64,000 nt of DNA from the NCBI RefSeq assembly GCF_000447755.1, contig NZ_AUNE01000029.1, positions 23,699 to 87,698 of the forward strand, written 5' to 3'. This DNA is from Bacteriovorax sp. BSW11_IV (GTDB taxonomy: Bacteria; Bdellovibrionota; Bacteriovoracia; Bacteriovoracales; Bacteriovoracaceae). A program made the position numbers and the translations under genes. Positions 25,679 through 34,285 of the stretch are shown piece by piece (the stretch's first letter is position 1; every line of letters starts with the position of its first letter). The notes under the pieces were generated by a model, which did no database searches, was not told where the DNA came from, and was given only the letters and a program-made list of their open reading frames with translations.

Positions 25679-27442
25679 ATGAAAAAAATTATACCGATCT
25701 CCCTTTCTATTCTCTCACTTTCAACTTCTGCCTTAGTTGAGGTTGATGTTGTCGCAGAGAAAATTTCTAAATCGAAAGATGATGTTACAAGCTCAGTAAG
25801 TTATTTTTCTGAGTCAGATATTCAAAATAGTAACCAGATGAATTTACCCGATTTTTTACAGGCCAGGGCCGGAATTCAAATGGGGAGTACTGGTGGAATT
25901 GGTCAGACGACATCCACCTATATTCGTGGTGCTAAGAGCGAGTACCTACTTGTTATAGTTGATGGCATAGAAGTTAATGATCCAAGTTCAATAGGGGCCC
26001 AGTTTGAATTACAGCATCTTGATTTAAATTCAATTGAAAGTATCGAGATTCTTAAAGGCCCTCAAACAGTTCTATATGGGGCCGATGCTCTTTCTGGTGT
26101 AATTAATATTACGACAAAGGCCGCAAATAAGAGTCGTTCATCATTTTATGGTAGCTATGGATCATACAATACTAAAAAAATTGGTGGTTCCATGAGTACA
26201 AGAAAGGACAATCTGTCTTTTCATTTGAATGCCAGTACACTGCAATCAGATTCATTTTCTTCTTCAAGTGTGGGTAATCTTTTGGAGAAAGATTCATATG
26301 CTCAGACAAATGTTACTGGGAAAATTACCTACCATGGTGAAAAATCAGAAACAACGATTGTCGTTAAAATGATAAATAGCGACGCTGAAATTGATAACAA
26401 TAATGCTGATGTTAGGGCCAAAGATAGTTCTACATTTAAGCAGTGGTCAAATTCAATTGCCCATCATTATAAATTCTCTGATTCATTACAAAGTAGTTTA
26501 AAAATAAGTGAATCATCGACAAAGAGAGTGTATGAGCTTTATTCATTAGAATATTTCGGACGAAAGCAAAAGGTTACAGTTGATTCTAGCTATAAGATCA
26601 ATAATTCTTGGAAGACTATGCTTGGTTTTGATTTTGAAAGAAATAAAGTAACGGCATCCGGTTCTTACAACAATCGTCATGATAATGAGAGAAGTGCATT
26701 TTGGTTAAATTTTATTAAATGGAAAAATGTATTTTCAGATCAAGGTGTACGTATAACTTCTGGAATTTCTGAAGCAGAAAAGGTGACTACAAAATTTGGA
26801 GTTGGTTATCACTTTCCGATGCAGATTACTCTAAAGGCCAATTATGCAACGGCCTTTAAGGCCCCGACACTTGATGAACTTTATTCTCCTTTTGGTGGTA
26901 ATTCAAATCTAAAACCAACAAAAAGTGAAAGTGTTGATGTTATTTTAACAAAAAAAATGGGACCGAGTTCTTTTGAGCTAACATACTTTAATACTAATTA
27001 TAGAGATCAAATTGTTTATTCTTCAAAGTACGAGAATAGAGATAGGTCTAAATCTCAGGGCCTTGAAACTTCACTAGACTACTTTTTTGCAGGAGTTTTC
27101 AGAGTTGACGGTAGTTATACTTATTTGAGGGCCATTGAAAGTGGTAGTGGTAAATACCTAGCAAGAAGAGCGAGACATTTTTGGAATTTCGGATTGGAAT
27201 ATCTAAAATTTGAAAATTATCTATTTGGACTGCGTACAAGATATGTTGGTAAAAGAAATGAAACAGATAATTATGTTTTAAAGAGCTACATTCTTTCAGA
27301 CTTTTATACTCAAGCAAAAATCAATGAGACGCTTAATTTGAAGATTAGTATCAATAATATTTTTGATGAAAAATATGAACAAATAAAAAATTATTCTACA
27401 GCAGGTCGCAATTTCTTAGTTACTGGGGAGTTTAGCTTTTAA
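25679..27442 (+). CDS. btuB: TonB-dependent vitamin B12 receptor
   Basis: 587 residues. Signal peptide (~1-18), TonB box region EVDVVAEK just after it, plug domain (~30-150, with GTSTYIRGAKSEYLLVIVDGIEVND-like signature seen as YIRGA and VDGIEVND; ILKGPQTVLYGADALSGVINI) and a ~430-residue beta barrel ending in EFSF. Length is near E. coli BtuB (614). It transports cobalamin across the outer membrane using TonB energy. A cobalamin riboswitch lies directly upstream and GAGGAGGA precedes the ATG. Its stop overlaps the tonB start by 1 bp. The context makes B12 the likely ligand. Confidence 0.92.
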   Translation: MKKIIPISLSILSLSTSALVEVDVVAEKISKSKDDVTSSVSYFSESDIQNSNQMNLPDFLQARAGIQMGSTGGIGQTTSTYIRGAKSEYLLVIVDGIEVNDPSSIGAQFELQHLDLNSIESIEILKGPQTVLYGADALSGVINITTKAANKSRSSFYGSYGSYNTKKIGGSMSTRKDNLSFHLNASTLQSDSFSSSSVGNLLEKDSYAQTNVTGKITYHGEKSETTIVVKMINSDAEIDNNNADVRAKDSSTFKQWSNSIAHHYKFSDSLQSSLKISESSTKRVYELYSLEYFGRKQKVTVDSSYKINNSWKTMLGFDFERNKVTASGSYNNRHDNERSAFWLNFIKWKNVFSDQGVRITSGISEAEKVTTKFGVGYHFPMQITLKANYATAFKAPTLDELYSPFGGNSNLKPTKSESVDVILTKKMGPSSFELTYFNTNYRDQIVYSSKYENRDRSKSQGLETSLDYFFAGVFRVDGSYTYLRAIESGSGKYLARRARHFWNFGLEYLKFENYLFGLRTRYVGKRNETDNYVLKSYILSDFYTQAKINETLNLKISINNIFDEKYEQIKNYSTAGRNFLVTGEFSF

Positions 27443-27951
27443 TGAAAAACACAGCACTTTTTTATTCTTTATTCATTTCATTAGGCCTGCATGGATTATT
27501 CTTTACAGCAGGTATGATTGAGAGAAAAACTCAGGGTGCAATGGTGTCATTTAAACAGGGACCTTCTTCAATTCAAGTTAAAATAAGTGGTCCTCGCGAA
27601 GTTCTTAAAGAAAAGAATGTGAGTGAAAAAAGAAAAACGATTCATCCAACACCAATAGAGTCTGTGAAAGAAAGTGGTGTTTTAAAAGGCGCCCTTGCAA
27701 AGGTAAATATAGCTCCAGAATACCCTGCAAGATCTGTTCTTTTTGAAGAAGAGGGCATAGTGACTGTTTTAGTTGAGATTGATAGTCAGGGTGTAGTCAA
27801 ATCTGCTGTAGTGGAAAATTCTAGTGGACATGTTAGACTTGATGAAGCGGCCCTAAAGGCCGCTAGAGAAACAAGCTTTACCCCAGCAACTTTAGACGGA
27901 GAAAATATCGAGAGTAGAGAAACTCTTGAATTTAATTTTAAACTAAAATGA
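27442..27951 (+). CDS. tonB: TonB-family energy transducer
   Basis: 169 residues. An N-terminal transmembrane anchor (~5-25, SLFISLGLHGLFFTAG) contains the His typical of TonB helices. A short linker follows, then a TonB C-terminal domain at ~85-169 (APEYPARSVLFEEEGIVTVLV, VVENSSGHVRLDEAAL, SFTPA). The proline-rich spacer is short compared with E. coli TonB, so reach across the periplasm may be limited. It is embedded between btuB and btuF (overlaps of 1 and 4 bp), suggesting a TonB dedicated to B12 uptake. No exbB/exbD genes are in this operon. Confidence 0.9.
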   Translation: MKNTALFYSLFISLGLHGLFFTAGMIERKTQGAMVSFKQGPSSIQVKISGPREVLKEKNVSEKRKTIHPTPIESVKESGVLKGALAKVNIAPEYPARSVLFEEEGIVTVLVEIDSQGVVKSAVVENSSGHVRLDEAALKAARETSFTPATLDGENIESRETLEFNFKLK

Positions 27952-28748
27952 AAATCTTATTAATTACTTTATCTCTTTTTACATCTCTTTCGGCCTATTC
28001 TGCACAAAGAGTTATATCTACAGCACCTAGTGTGACAAATATTATAAAGGCCCTTGGTAAAGAAGAACTCATTGTTGGAGTTTCTCCATATTGTGAAATT
28101 TCAGAAAAATTACCTGTTGTTGGTACGGGTCTTGCTTTTAATTATGAAAGAGCTCTTTCTTTAAAAACCGATCTTGTTATTATTCCGAAATTGGCCGTAT
28201 CCGATCTCGATAAGAGGTTGAAAAAAATGAACATCCCAACTCTTGTTGTCGATCACGATAGTATTTCAGGAGTTATGGAGAGTGTATTAAAAATTTCTGA
28301 GGCCCTTGATGTTAAAGAAAAGGGACAGGTTATTTTTGATCGAATGATTACTGAATCTAAAAAAAGAAAACGTTCCAACTTGAAGGCCTTATTTGTTGTT
28401 AGTGCAGATGTTAGCAATGGAAAAATCAAAGATATGTATGTTGCGGGTAGAAGAGGGCTCTATGGAGAGATTGTAGTACTTGCTGGACATCTGAATGTTG
28501 CCTCTGAATTAGCAACAGGGTATCCGAAGATTAATCTTGAGAATTTGATAAAATTAAATCCTGATATCATATTCTATTTGTCATCAAAAGATATGCCTAA
28601 AGATTTTTCGAATGCCATGAGATCAATAAAAGGTATTAATGCTGTCTCTAATAATAGAGTTATTGAGATTTCTGGGGCCGAGTTTGGAGTGCCCGATCAT
28701 AATATCTCAAAGTTAGTTGAAGTTATGGGAGCCTATCGAATTGATTAG
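27948..28748 (+). CDS. btuF: Cobalamin periplasmic binding protein
   Basis: 266 residues. Signal peptide (LLITLSLFTSLSAYSA), then the class III binding-protein fold: RVISTAPSVTNIIKALG, VGVSPYCE, NYERALSLKTDLVII (~residues 65-80), and a final ISGAEFGVPDH. It carries B12 from the outer membrane receptor to BtuCD. It overlaps tonB by 4 bp (ATGA). The BtuD start lies inside its last codons. The gene order btuB-tonB-btuF-btuD-btuC supports the assignment over a siderophore-binding protein. Confidence 0.88.
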   Translation: MKILLITLSLFTSLSAYSAQRVISTAPSVTNIIKALGKEELIVGVSPYCEISEKLPVVGTGLAFNYERALSLKTDLVIIPKLAVSDLDKRLKKMNIPTLVVDHDSISGVMESVLKISEALDVKEKGQVIFDRMITESKKRKRSNLKALFVVSADVSNGKIKDMYVAGRRGLYGEIVVLAGHLNVASELATGYPKINLENLIKLNPDIIFYLSSKDMPKDFSNAMRSIKGINAVSNNRVIEISGAEFGVPDHNISKLVEVMGAYRID

Positions 28749-29514
28749 TCTTAAAGATATCACCTATCAAATTGATAATAAGGAAATTCTTACAAATATC
28801 TCTTTGGATATTCAAAAGGGGAGTTTTACTTCAATTATTGGACCCAGTGGCGCAGGGAAAACGACTCTTGCACGTATGATATGTGGTCTTCAAAATCATT
28901 CGGGTGGAAATCTTTCAATAGATCAAAAGTTATTACAAAATTATGATGCAAAAGAACTTGCTCGAAAAGTTTCATATGTGTCACAAAACTCTGATGCTCT
29001 TTCAGATTTTTCAGTTTGGGATTTGATGGAATTATCAAAATACCCATTCTGGGATAGTTCAAAAAAACTTACAAGTGACGAAGTCGAACTCGCTAAGTTG
29101 TATCTTCAAAAACTCGATATATTACCTCTTTTAAATCGTTCACTTAATTCTTTAAGTGGTGGAGAAAGACAAAGGGTTTATGTTGCGAGTGCGTTGTTTC
29201 AAGGCAGTGAGTATGTTGTCTTGGATGAGCCTACAAGCGCTCTCGATCCTGGTCATCAATTTGAGATCATGAAACTTTTAAGACAAGAGCAAAGTAGTGG
29301 TAAAACAATCATCATGATTTCTCACGATATCAATATGGCCCTTCAGATCTCAGAGCATTTAATAGCTCTTAAGAATGGAAGAGTTTTCTATTCTGGTGGT
29401 CCATGTGAATTTGTTCGCGACTCTCAAATGAATGAGCTTTTTAATTTAAGATTTAAAATGTATTCAGATGAAGGAACACATATTCCATTTCTCGTCGGCT
29501 GGGAGGATGTGTGA
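28741..29514 (+). CDS. btuD: Cobalamin ABC transporter ATPase
   Basis: About 257 residues from TTG at 28741, chosen because GGAG lies 9 bp upstream; an earlier TTG at 28717 is possible. Walker A GPSGAGKTT, signature SLSGGERQRV, Walker B YVVLDEPTSALD and the switch His in MISHDINMA are all intact. The length and sequence match FecCD/BtuCD-type importer ATPases. It powers BtuC. It overlaps btuF by 8 bp and btuC by 4 bp (GTGA), so the operon is translationally coupled. Confidence 0.9.
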   Translation: MISLKDITYQIDNKEILTNISLDIQKGSFTSIIGPSGAGKTTLARMICGLQNHSGGNLSIDQKLLQNYDAKELARKVSYVSQNSDALSDFSVWDLMELSKYPFWDSSKKLTSDEVELAKLYLQKLDILPLLNRSLNSLSGGERQRVYVASALFQGSEYVVLDEPTSALDPGHQFEIMKLLRQEQSSGKTIIMISHDINMALQISEHLIALKNGRVFYSGGPCEFVRDSQMNELFNLRFKMYSDEGTHIPFLVGWEDV

Positions 29515-30458
29515 AGTTTTGGTTGTCTGTTATTGCCTTAATTTTTTTCGTTCTAGTTTCACCTTTTTTTGGAGAAACCATTTTTGGCATTAGTGATGTA
29601 AATAGTTATATTTTTCAAAATCTAAGGGTGCCAAGAACTCTACTTACTTTTATAGCCGGATCATCACTTGCTCTTGCCGGAATGAGCTTCCAGGCGTTGT
29701 TTCGCAATTCCTTAGCGACACCCTATACTTTAGGGGTTGCTTCAGGTGCATCGCTCGGGGTCGCTTTTTATATTGCACTGGGATTGAGCTTTTCATTAAT
29801 CGGTTTTTCTGGTGCTGGAATTTTTGCCTTAATAGGGTCTTTTGCAACAGTTCTTTTGGTTTATTTGTTGGGAAGTCGTAAAAATAAACTTCATATGAAT
29901 ACGGTTCTGTTGACGGGAATTGCACTTTCGATGACTTTTTCTAGTCTTATTTTGTTAATTCAAGTTCTTGTAAGAGAAATGGATGCAGTAAGAATTATCC
30001 GTTGGCTTATGGGATCAATTGAAGTTGTGGGAATGGAAACACCTTTAAATGTTCTTCCATTTTATGTCATCGCTCTCGTTTACTTATCAAGAAGGCCTTT
30101 GGAGTTGAATCTTTTATCTATGGGAGATGATATCGCTCAAACGAGGGGTATTAATATTCATAATCTTAAAATTCAAATTTTTCTTATGACTTCATTTCTT
30201 GTGGCCGGTGTTGTTTCAGAGTGTGGCCCAATTGGTTTTGTGGGAATGATTGTTCCTCACTTTGGAAGAATTATTGTAGGACATAATCACAAAAGACTTA
30301 TTCCATTTGTTGCTGTGTTTGGTGGTGCCTTTTTGATTTTATGTGATTTGATTTCACGAGTTTTCTTTGCGGACTTTTTGTTACCTGTAGGAGTTATTAC
30401 TTCTTTATTTGGCGGTCCATTTTTTATCTACTTTTTATTGCAAAAAAAGAGGGACTAG
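29511..30458 (+). CDS. btuC: Cobalamin ABC transporter permease
   Basis: 315 residues from a GTG start. FecCD-type permease with about 9-10 helices: RVPRTLLTFIAGSSLALAG (~residues 37-55), NSLATPYTLGVASGASLGV, GISLMTFSS-like and the ATPase-docking GPIGFVGMIVPHFGRIIVGH (~235-255). It forms the inner-membrane channel of BtuCDF. The last codons encode KKKRD; that A-rich stretch doubles as the T run of the convergent nuclease gene's terminator. The btuC stop and the nuclease stop are directly adjacent. Confidence 0.9.
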   Translation: MKFWLSVIALIFFVLVSPFFGETIFGISDVNSYIFQNLRVPRTLLTFIAGSSLALAGMSFQALFRNSLATPYTLGVASGASLGVAFYIALGLSFSLIGFSGAGIFALIGSFATVLLVYLLGSRKNKLHMNTVLLTGIALSMTFSSLILLIQVLVREMDAVRIIRWLMGSIEVVGMETPLNVLPFYVIALVYLSRRPLELNLLSMGDDIAQTRGINIHNLKIQIFLMTSFLVAGVVSECGPIGFVGMIVPHFGRIIVGHNHKRLIPFVAVFGGAFLILCDLISRVFFADFLLPVGVITSLFGGPFFIYFLLQKKRD

Positions 30459-30468
30459 TTAGTCCCTC
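30441..30468 (-). terminator. Terminator of the nuclease gene, overlapping btuC
   Basis: On the minus strand GAGGGACTA-AC-TAGTCCCTC is followed by a run of T. The nuclease stop codon sits in the hairpin and the T run lies within the btuC coding sequence. Confidence 0.75.
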
Positions 30469-31124
30469 CACTTAAATCCTCTTTGAAATGCCATTTCTTC
30501 GTACTTGAAAAATACTCTCGCATAAGGAGGTACTTTTTCAATATCTTCTGGAGAATAGAGCTTCTTCGTTTCGTAGTTTCCTACAATATTTGTTCCAATG
30601 AACCCTTGTACTCTCATTCTAAATTGATAAGGAAGTTCGACTTCATTTTTTTCATATTGAAACATTCCTCTTTTTGCAAGGTAAGCTTCTTTTGCAACTT
30701 GTACATATTCTGCCACGATATCTTTTTCATATGGGGCAATAAAATACATCGCTGCGAGACCCGATCTCAATAATTCTCTGTTGATATTAATACCATCATA
30801 ATAAATTGTACCAAGAAGCCTGTTGTTCTTATCAGTTAGTTGGTCACCAGTATCAACTTGGATTGTCGCCCCAATTGGTAGTAGTTGTTTTAGGTAGTCT
30901 CTGGCTTCAAAAGAAATATCTCCTTGAGAAAATCCTTTGAAATCAATTTCTGGCGTATCAATTCCCATGAATCGAACACGAACTTCTTTTGTCATACCAG
31001 GAACAACCATTCTAAGAGTATCGCCGTCATGAATACTTGCAACAGTTCCTTCAACAACAATCGCGTTCGTGGTAAAAGAAAAGAGAAAACTAAGTACTAG
31101 GATTAATTGAGAAAATTTAAACAT
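30459..31124 (-). CDS. Exported thermonuclease (SNase family)
   Basis: 221 residues. Signal peptide MFKFSQLILVLSFLFSFTTNA, then a staphylococcal-nuclease domain: HDGDTLRM, RFMGIDTPE (catalytic Arg), SFEARDYLKQLL (catalytic Glu) and RLLGTIYYDG (second Arg). All active residues are present, so a Ca2+-dependent DNA/RNA endonuclease active outside the cytoplasm is expected. The C-terminal ~60 residues are an extension. Exported nucleases fit a prey-digesting lifestyle (inference). It is convergent with btuC. Confidence 0.9.
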   Translation of the reverse strand: MFKFSQLILVLSFLFSFTTNAIVVEGTVASIHDGDTLRMVVPGMTKEVRVRFMGIDTPEIDFKGFSQGDISFEARDYLKQLLPIGATIQVDTGDQLTDKNNRLLGTIYYDGININRELLRSGLAAMYFIAPYEKDIVAEYVQVAKEAYLAKRGMFQYEKNEVELPYQFRMRVQGFIGTNIVGNYETKKLYSPEDIEKVPPYARVFFKYEEMAFQRGFKWRD

Positions 31125-31223
31125 TCATTGTCCTTGGTGAGTTTGGCGCCAGTGTACTTTTTGAGACGCGTTAAGGCGATAATGTGGTAAAATTTACAAG
31201 ATTTTCAAGCGAAGGGGTCGAGT

Positions 31224-31559
31224 ATGAGCGATAAAGACTATGAAATTGTTTATTCATCTGATGGTTCAGGAAAGAATCTCATTGATAAAAATAAAAAGAC
31301 TTTAACTGAAGTCGAAATTGTCCCGGCCAATGTAACTTTAAAATTAAGATTAGAAAAAAATGGTCGTGGCGGGAAAACTGTCACCGTAGTCTATGACCTT
31401 CCTCAAAATGGAACTTACTTTCAAAAACTAGCAAAAGATTTAAAGGCCGCTTGTGGAACGGGTGGAAGCTTTAAGGGCGAGACTATTGAAATTCAAGGTG
31501 ATAAGAAGAATCAAGTTAAAGAACTTCTTATTAAAAAAGGTTTCAAAGTTAAGGGATAA
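31224..31559 (+). CDS. yciH: SUI1/YciH-family translation factor
   Basis: 111 residues. The eIF1/SUI1 domain covers ~residues 35-111: LRLEKNGRGGKTVTVVYDLP, then LAKDLKAACGTGGSFKG and IEIQGDKKNQVKELLIKKGFK. In bacteria YciH can bind the 30S subunit and influence start selection or repress translation under stress. The N-terminal ~30 residues are a charged variable extension. A GAAGGGG site precedes the ATG. It overlaps the convergent DJ-1-like gene by 11 bp. Family assignment is firm; the physiological role in this lineage is not. Confidence 0.92.
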   Translation: MSDKDYEIVYSSDGSGKNLIDKNKKTLTEVEIVPANVTLKLRLEKNGRGGKTVTVVYDLPQNGTYFQKLAKDLKAACGTGGSFKGETIEIQGDKKNQVKELLIKKGFKVKG

Positions 31560-32301
31560 GTTTATCAACGAGGGCCTGTGCAAAAGCATGGGCATCACCC
31601 GGCCATCTGGCAGAAATATAGTTCCCATCTTCAACAACAAATCCAGGTTTTAAATTTTCAGCACTATCACGAAGCAAAGGGACTGGTCCCAAAATAAATT
31701 GCTTCGGACTTTTTAAAAAAGATTTCACTTCATCTTCAACTGTCATTTTGTATGTTCGATAGTAGTTTTTCATCCAGGGGTAAGTGATAAACCAAGCAAG
31801 GAGTTCTTGGGTCTTAAGAAGTCCGGTTGTCTTTTTGTCCTTTAGAACACTATTACCTTGTTTGTCTTTACTTCTTGCTGCCAGCACAACGCCATGGCAA
31901 ATGGCCGCTACAGGTAAATCCTTTTCAAAAAAATCTGATACGACTACTTGTAATATTTTTGATTCTAAATATTCCTTCACACCTTGTGCATGACCCCCAG
32001 GGAGTAAGAGTGCATCAAATTTGAAATCTACAATTTGATCCCAAGAAATAGGGGTTTGAAAATTACGATCATTCATTAATTTTTCAAAGGCGTTTTTAGC
32101 ATCATTATTCGCGATCAGCGTAGAAGCAAATGGCCCAAGACCTCGGCCATTGAGCATAATAAGGTCACATTGTGCCAATTTTGCATTGGGTGTCGCAAAG
32201 ACCACTTCGATGCCGTTATTCTTTAAAATTTGCCAAGGAATGGCAACTTCTGTTGGGTCGAAATCAAAACTGGGAATTGGTACTAAAACTTTACGATTCA
32301 T
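31549..32301 (-). CDS. DJ-1/PfpI-family (class I glutamine amidotransferase-like) protein
   Basis: 250 residues. The family fold shows ALLLPGGHAQGVKEY (~98-111) and the nucleophile elbow AAICHGVVLAA with Cys135. The preceding Glu found in glyoxalase-type members may be Glu18 (DPTEVAIPW). Relatives include chaperone/glyoxalase Hsp31 types and uncharacterised hydrolases. It is larger than DJ-1 (~190) because of insertions around residues 55-95 and 150-200. No signal peptide. It is monocistronic and convergent with yciH. The substrate cannot be predicted. Confidence 0.85.
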   Translation of the reverse strand: MNRKVLVPIPSFDFDPTEVAIPWQILKNNGIEVVFATPNAKLAQCDLIMLNGRGLGPFASTLIANNDAKNAFEKLMNDRNFQTPISWDQIVDFKFDALLLPGGHAQGVKEYLESKILQVVVSDFFEKDLPVAAICHGVVLAARSKDKQGNSVLKDKKTTGLLKTQELLAWFITYPWMKNYYRTYKMTVEDEVKSFLKSPKQFILGPVPLLRDSAENLKPGFVVEDGNYISARWPGDAHAFAQALVDKLIP

Positions 32302-32442
32302 TCTTTGATTTTAAATTAAAAGCTTTGTTTTTCAAGGTTAAGTTTTCTTGATTCTGAATAAAATAAAAAAGTTATATGACATATCTCATTTTAATTTTCC
32401 TCTTGCTCATAATAGAATAGGGGGCAAAGAGAGAGAAATTTT

Positions 32443-32901
32443 ATGAGAATGTTTGGTATATTTTTTTCAACAACGATGTTGATATGGCTCGTTGTAATTT
32501 CTGTGCCAACAGGGTTCGCTGTGGCGACGTTTACATACAGTAAAGGGTATTCCTATTTACTGGATGATCCAAAGGCCTGTGTAAATTGTCATATTATGGA
32601 CGAAGAATATCACGCTTGGGGAAAATCAACTCACCGTCACGTTGCTTCTTGCAATGATTGTCATACACCAGATAACTTTGCTCTCAAATATTTAAGCAAG
32701 GCCGTCAATGGTTGGAATCATGGATATGCCTTCACTACTGGTGATTTTAAATACCCAATTCAAATTAAAGATTTCAATAAAGACATCACAAATAAGGCCT
32801 GTTTGAAATGTCACAACAGTATGACGGACCATATGTTTATAGATAAATCAAAACCAATAAATTGTTTACATTGCCATTCAAAAGTAGGTCATGACTTATG
32901 A
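32443..32901 (+). CDS. nrfH: Cytochrome c nitrite reductase small subunit (membrane quinol dehydrogenase)
   Basis: 152 residues of the NapC/NirT/NrfH family. One N-terminal membrane anchor (~8-28) is followed by four haem motifs: CVNCHIM (Met-ligated first haem), CNDCH, CLKCH and CLHCH. It oxidises menaquinol and passes electrons to NrfA. Its end overlaps the nrfA start by 4 bp (ATGA). A GAGAGAGAAA site precedes the ATG. The pair replaces the NrfBCD system of enterics, as is usual in deltaproteobacteria and epsilonproteobacteria. Confidence 0.95.
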   Translation: MRMFGIFFSTTMLIWLVVISVPTGFAVATFTYSKGYSYLLDDPKACVNCHIMDEEYHAWGKSTHRHVASCNDCHTPDNFALKYLSKAVNGWNHGYAFTTGDFKYPIQIKDFNKDITNKACLKCHNSMTDHMFIDKSKPINCLHCHSKVGHDL

Positions 32902-34256
32902 AAAAAATTATCGTGTTCTTAAGTACAAAGTACTTCTTCCTCGGAATTATTGTTTCACTTCTTTCTGGAGGAATTTTCCTTCTCGCTTTGAATATCATGG
33001 AGAAAAAGAATGAAGCAAAACATTCTAACTTCATCATTAAGGAGATAGGAGATCTAGAGGATGATCCTAAAGTTTGGGGAGAAAGCTTTCCGCAACAGTA
33101 TGAAGATTATTTAAAGACTGTTGACCAAGTCAGAACTAAGCATGGTGGTAGTGAGGCCCTTCCTCAAATGCCAACAAAAAATGATCCAAGAGTTCAGGTC
33201 TCTCAATCAAAACTTGAAGAAGATCACAGACTAGTCACGATGTGGCTCGGCTATGCATTCTCAAAAGATTTTAGAGAAGAAAGAGGCCACGCTTATATGC
33301 TTGAAGATCAAATTTATACAGGAAGACAAAGTGTTCCTCAGCCTGGGACCTGTCTAAACTGTCACGCCTCAACATATAAGGCGATGGTTGTTCTTGGTGA
33401 TGGGAATTTAAATAAAGGTTTCGAGGCATTAAATAAGTTGCCTTATCATGAGGCCGTTAAAAACGTTAAACACCCCGTCTCATGTATTGACTGTCACAAT
33501 CCGAAAGATATGTCTTTGCGTGTAACTAGACCTGGATTTATTGAAGGTATCGCTGAATATAAGAAGACAGTTGGTGTTCATAATTATGACGTTAATAAAA
33601 TGGCTACAAGACAAGAAATGCGTACTTTTGTCTGTGCTCAATGTCACGTTGAGTACTATTTTAAAGGTGAAGATAAACGTCTAACGTTTCCTTGGCATAA
33701 AGGTCTTAAAGCAGACGAGATTTTATCTTATTACGAAGACGTAAAGTTCAAAGACTGGGTTCATAAAACAACAGGTGCTAATATGCTAAAGGCCCAGCAC
33801 CCTGAATTTGAAATGTGGTCTCAGGGAACTCACGCAAAGGCCGGTGTAAGTTGTACTGATTGTCATATGCCATATAAGAGAGTTGGGGCGAAGAAGTATT
33901 CTGATCACCATGTTAGAAGCCCGATGCTTAATATCAATAGAGCTTGTCAAACATGTCACAATGTTTCTGAAAATGAGTTGATGGATAGAGTCGTAACGAT
34001 TCAAGATCGTCACATTCAGATGAGAGATATGGCCCTAAATACACTAATGGAATTGATTAAGGCCATTGATGTCGCTCAAAAAAATGGAGTTGCAAAAGAG
34101 AAGCTTGATAAGGCCAGAGAGTTCCACAGAAAAGCTTCATTCTTAGTGGATTTCGTTGAAGCTGAAAACTCCACAGGCTTCCATGCTCCTCAAGAAGCGG
34201 CGAGAGTACTGATGATGTCATTGGATTATTCTCGTAAAGGAATTGAATCACTATAA
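32898..34256 (+). CDS. nrfA: Ammonia-forming pentahaem nitrite reductase, CXXCH active-site variant
   Basis: 452 residues. N-terminal signal/anchor (~residues 10-33). Five haem motifs: CLNCH (152-156), CIDCH, CAQCH, CTDCH and CQTCH. In most NrfA the first, catalytic, haem is bound by CXXCK with Lys as ligand; here the motif has His at 156. Such CXXCH variants are known, for example in Campylobacter. Active-site neighbours CAQCHVEYYF and the FPWHKGLKADE segment (Ca2+/active-site region) are present. It reduces nitrite to ammonium in the periplasm, giving respiration or nitrite/NO detoxification under low oxygen. Confidence 0.95.
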   Translation: MKKIIVFLSTKYFFLGIIVSLLSGGIFLLALNIMEKKNEAKHSNFIIKEIGDLEDDPKVWGESFPQQYEDYLKTVDQVRTKHGGSEALPQMPTKNDPRVQVSQSKLEEDHRLVTMWLGYAFSKDFREERGHAYMLEDQIYTGRQSVPQPGTCLNCHASTYKAMVVLGDGNLNKGFEALNKLPYHEAVKNVKHPVSCIDCHNPKDMSLRVTRPGFIEGIAEYKKTVGVHNYDVNKMATRQEMRTFVCAQCHVEYYFKGEDKRLTFPWHKGLKADEILSYYEDVKFKDWVHKTTGANMLKAQHPEFEMWSQGTHAKAGVSCTDCHMPYKRVGAKKYSDHHVRSPMLNINRACQTCHNVSENELMDRVVTIQDRHIQMRDMALNTLMELIKAIDVAQKNGVAKEKLDKAREFHRKASFLVDFVEAENSTGFHAPQEAARVLMMSLDYSRKGIESL

Positions 34257-34257
34257 T

Positions 34258-34285
34258 AAAAAAGGAGCCTATGGCTCCTTTTTTT
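34258..34285. terminator. Shared terminator of nrfHA and the HtrA-type gene
   Basis: Stem AAAAAAGGAGCC / GGCTCCTTTTTT with loop TAT between two convergent stops; A and T runs on both sides make it bidirectional. Confidence 0.87.
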
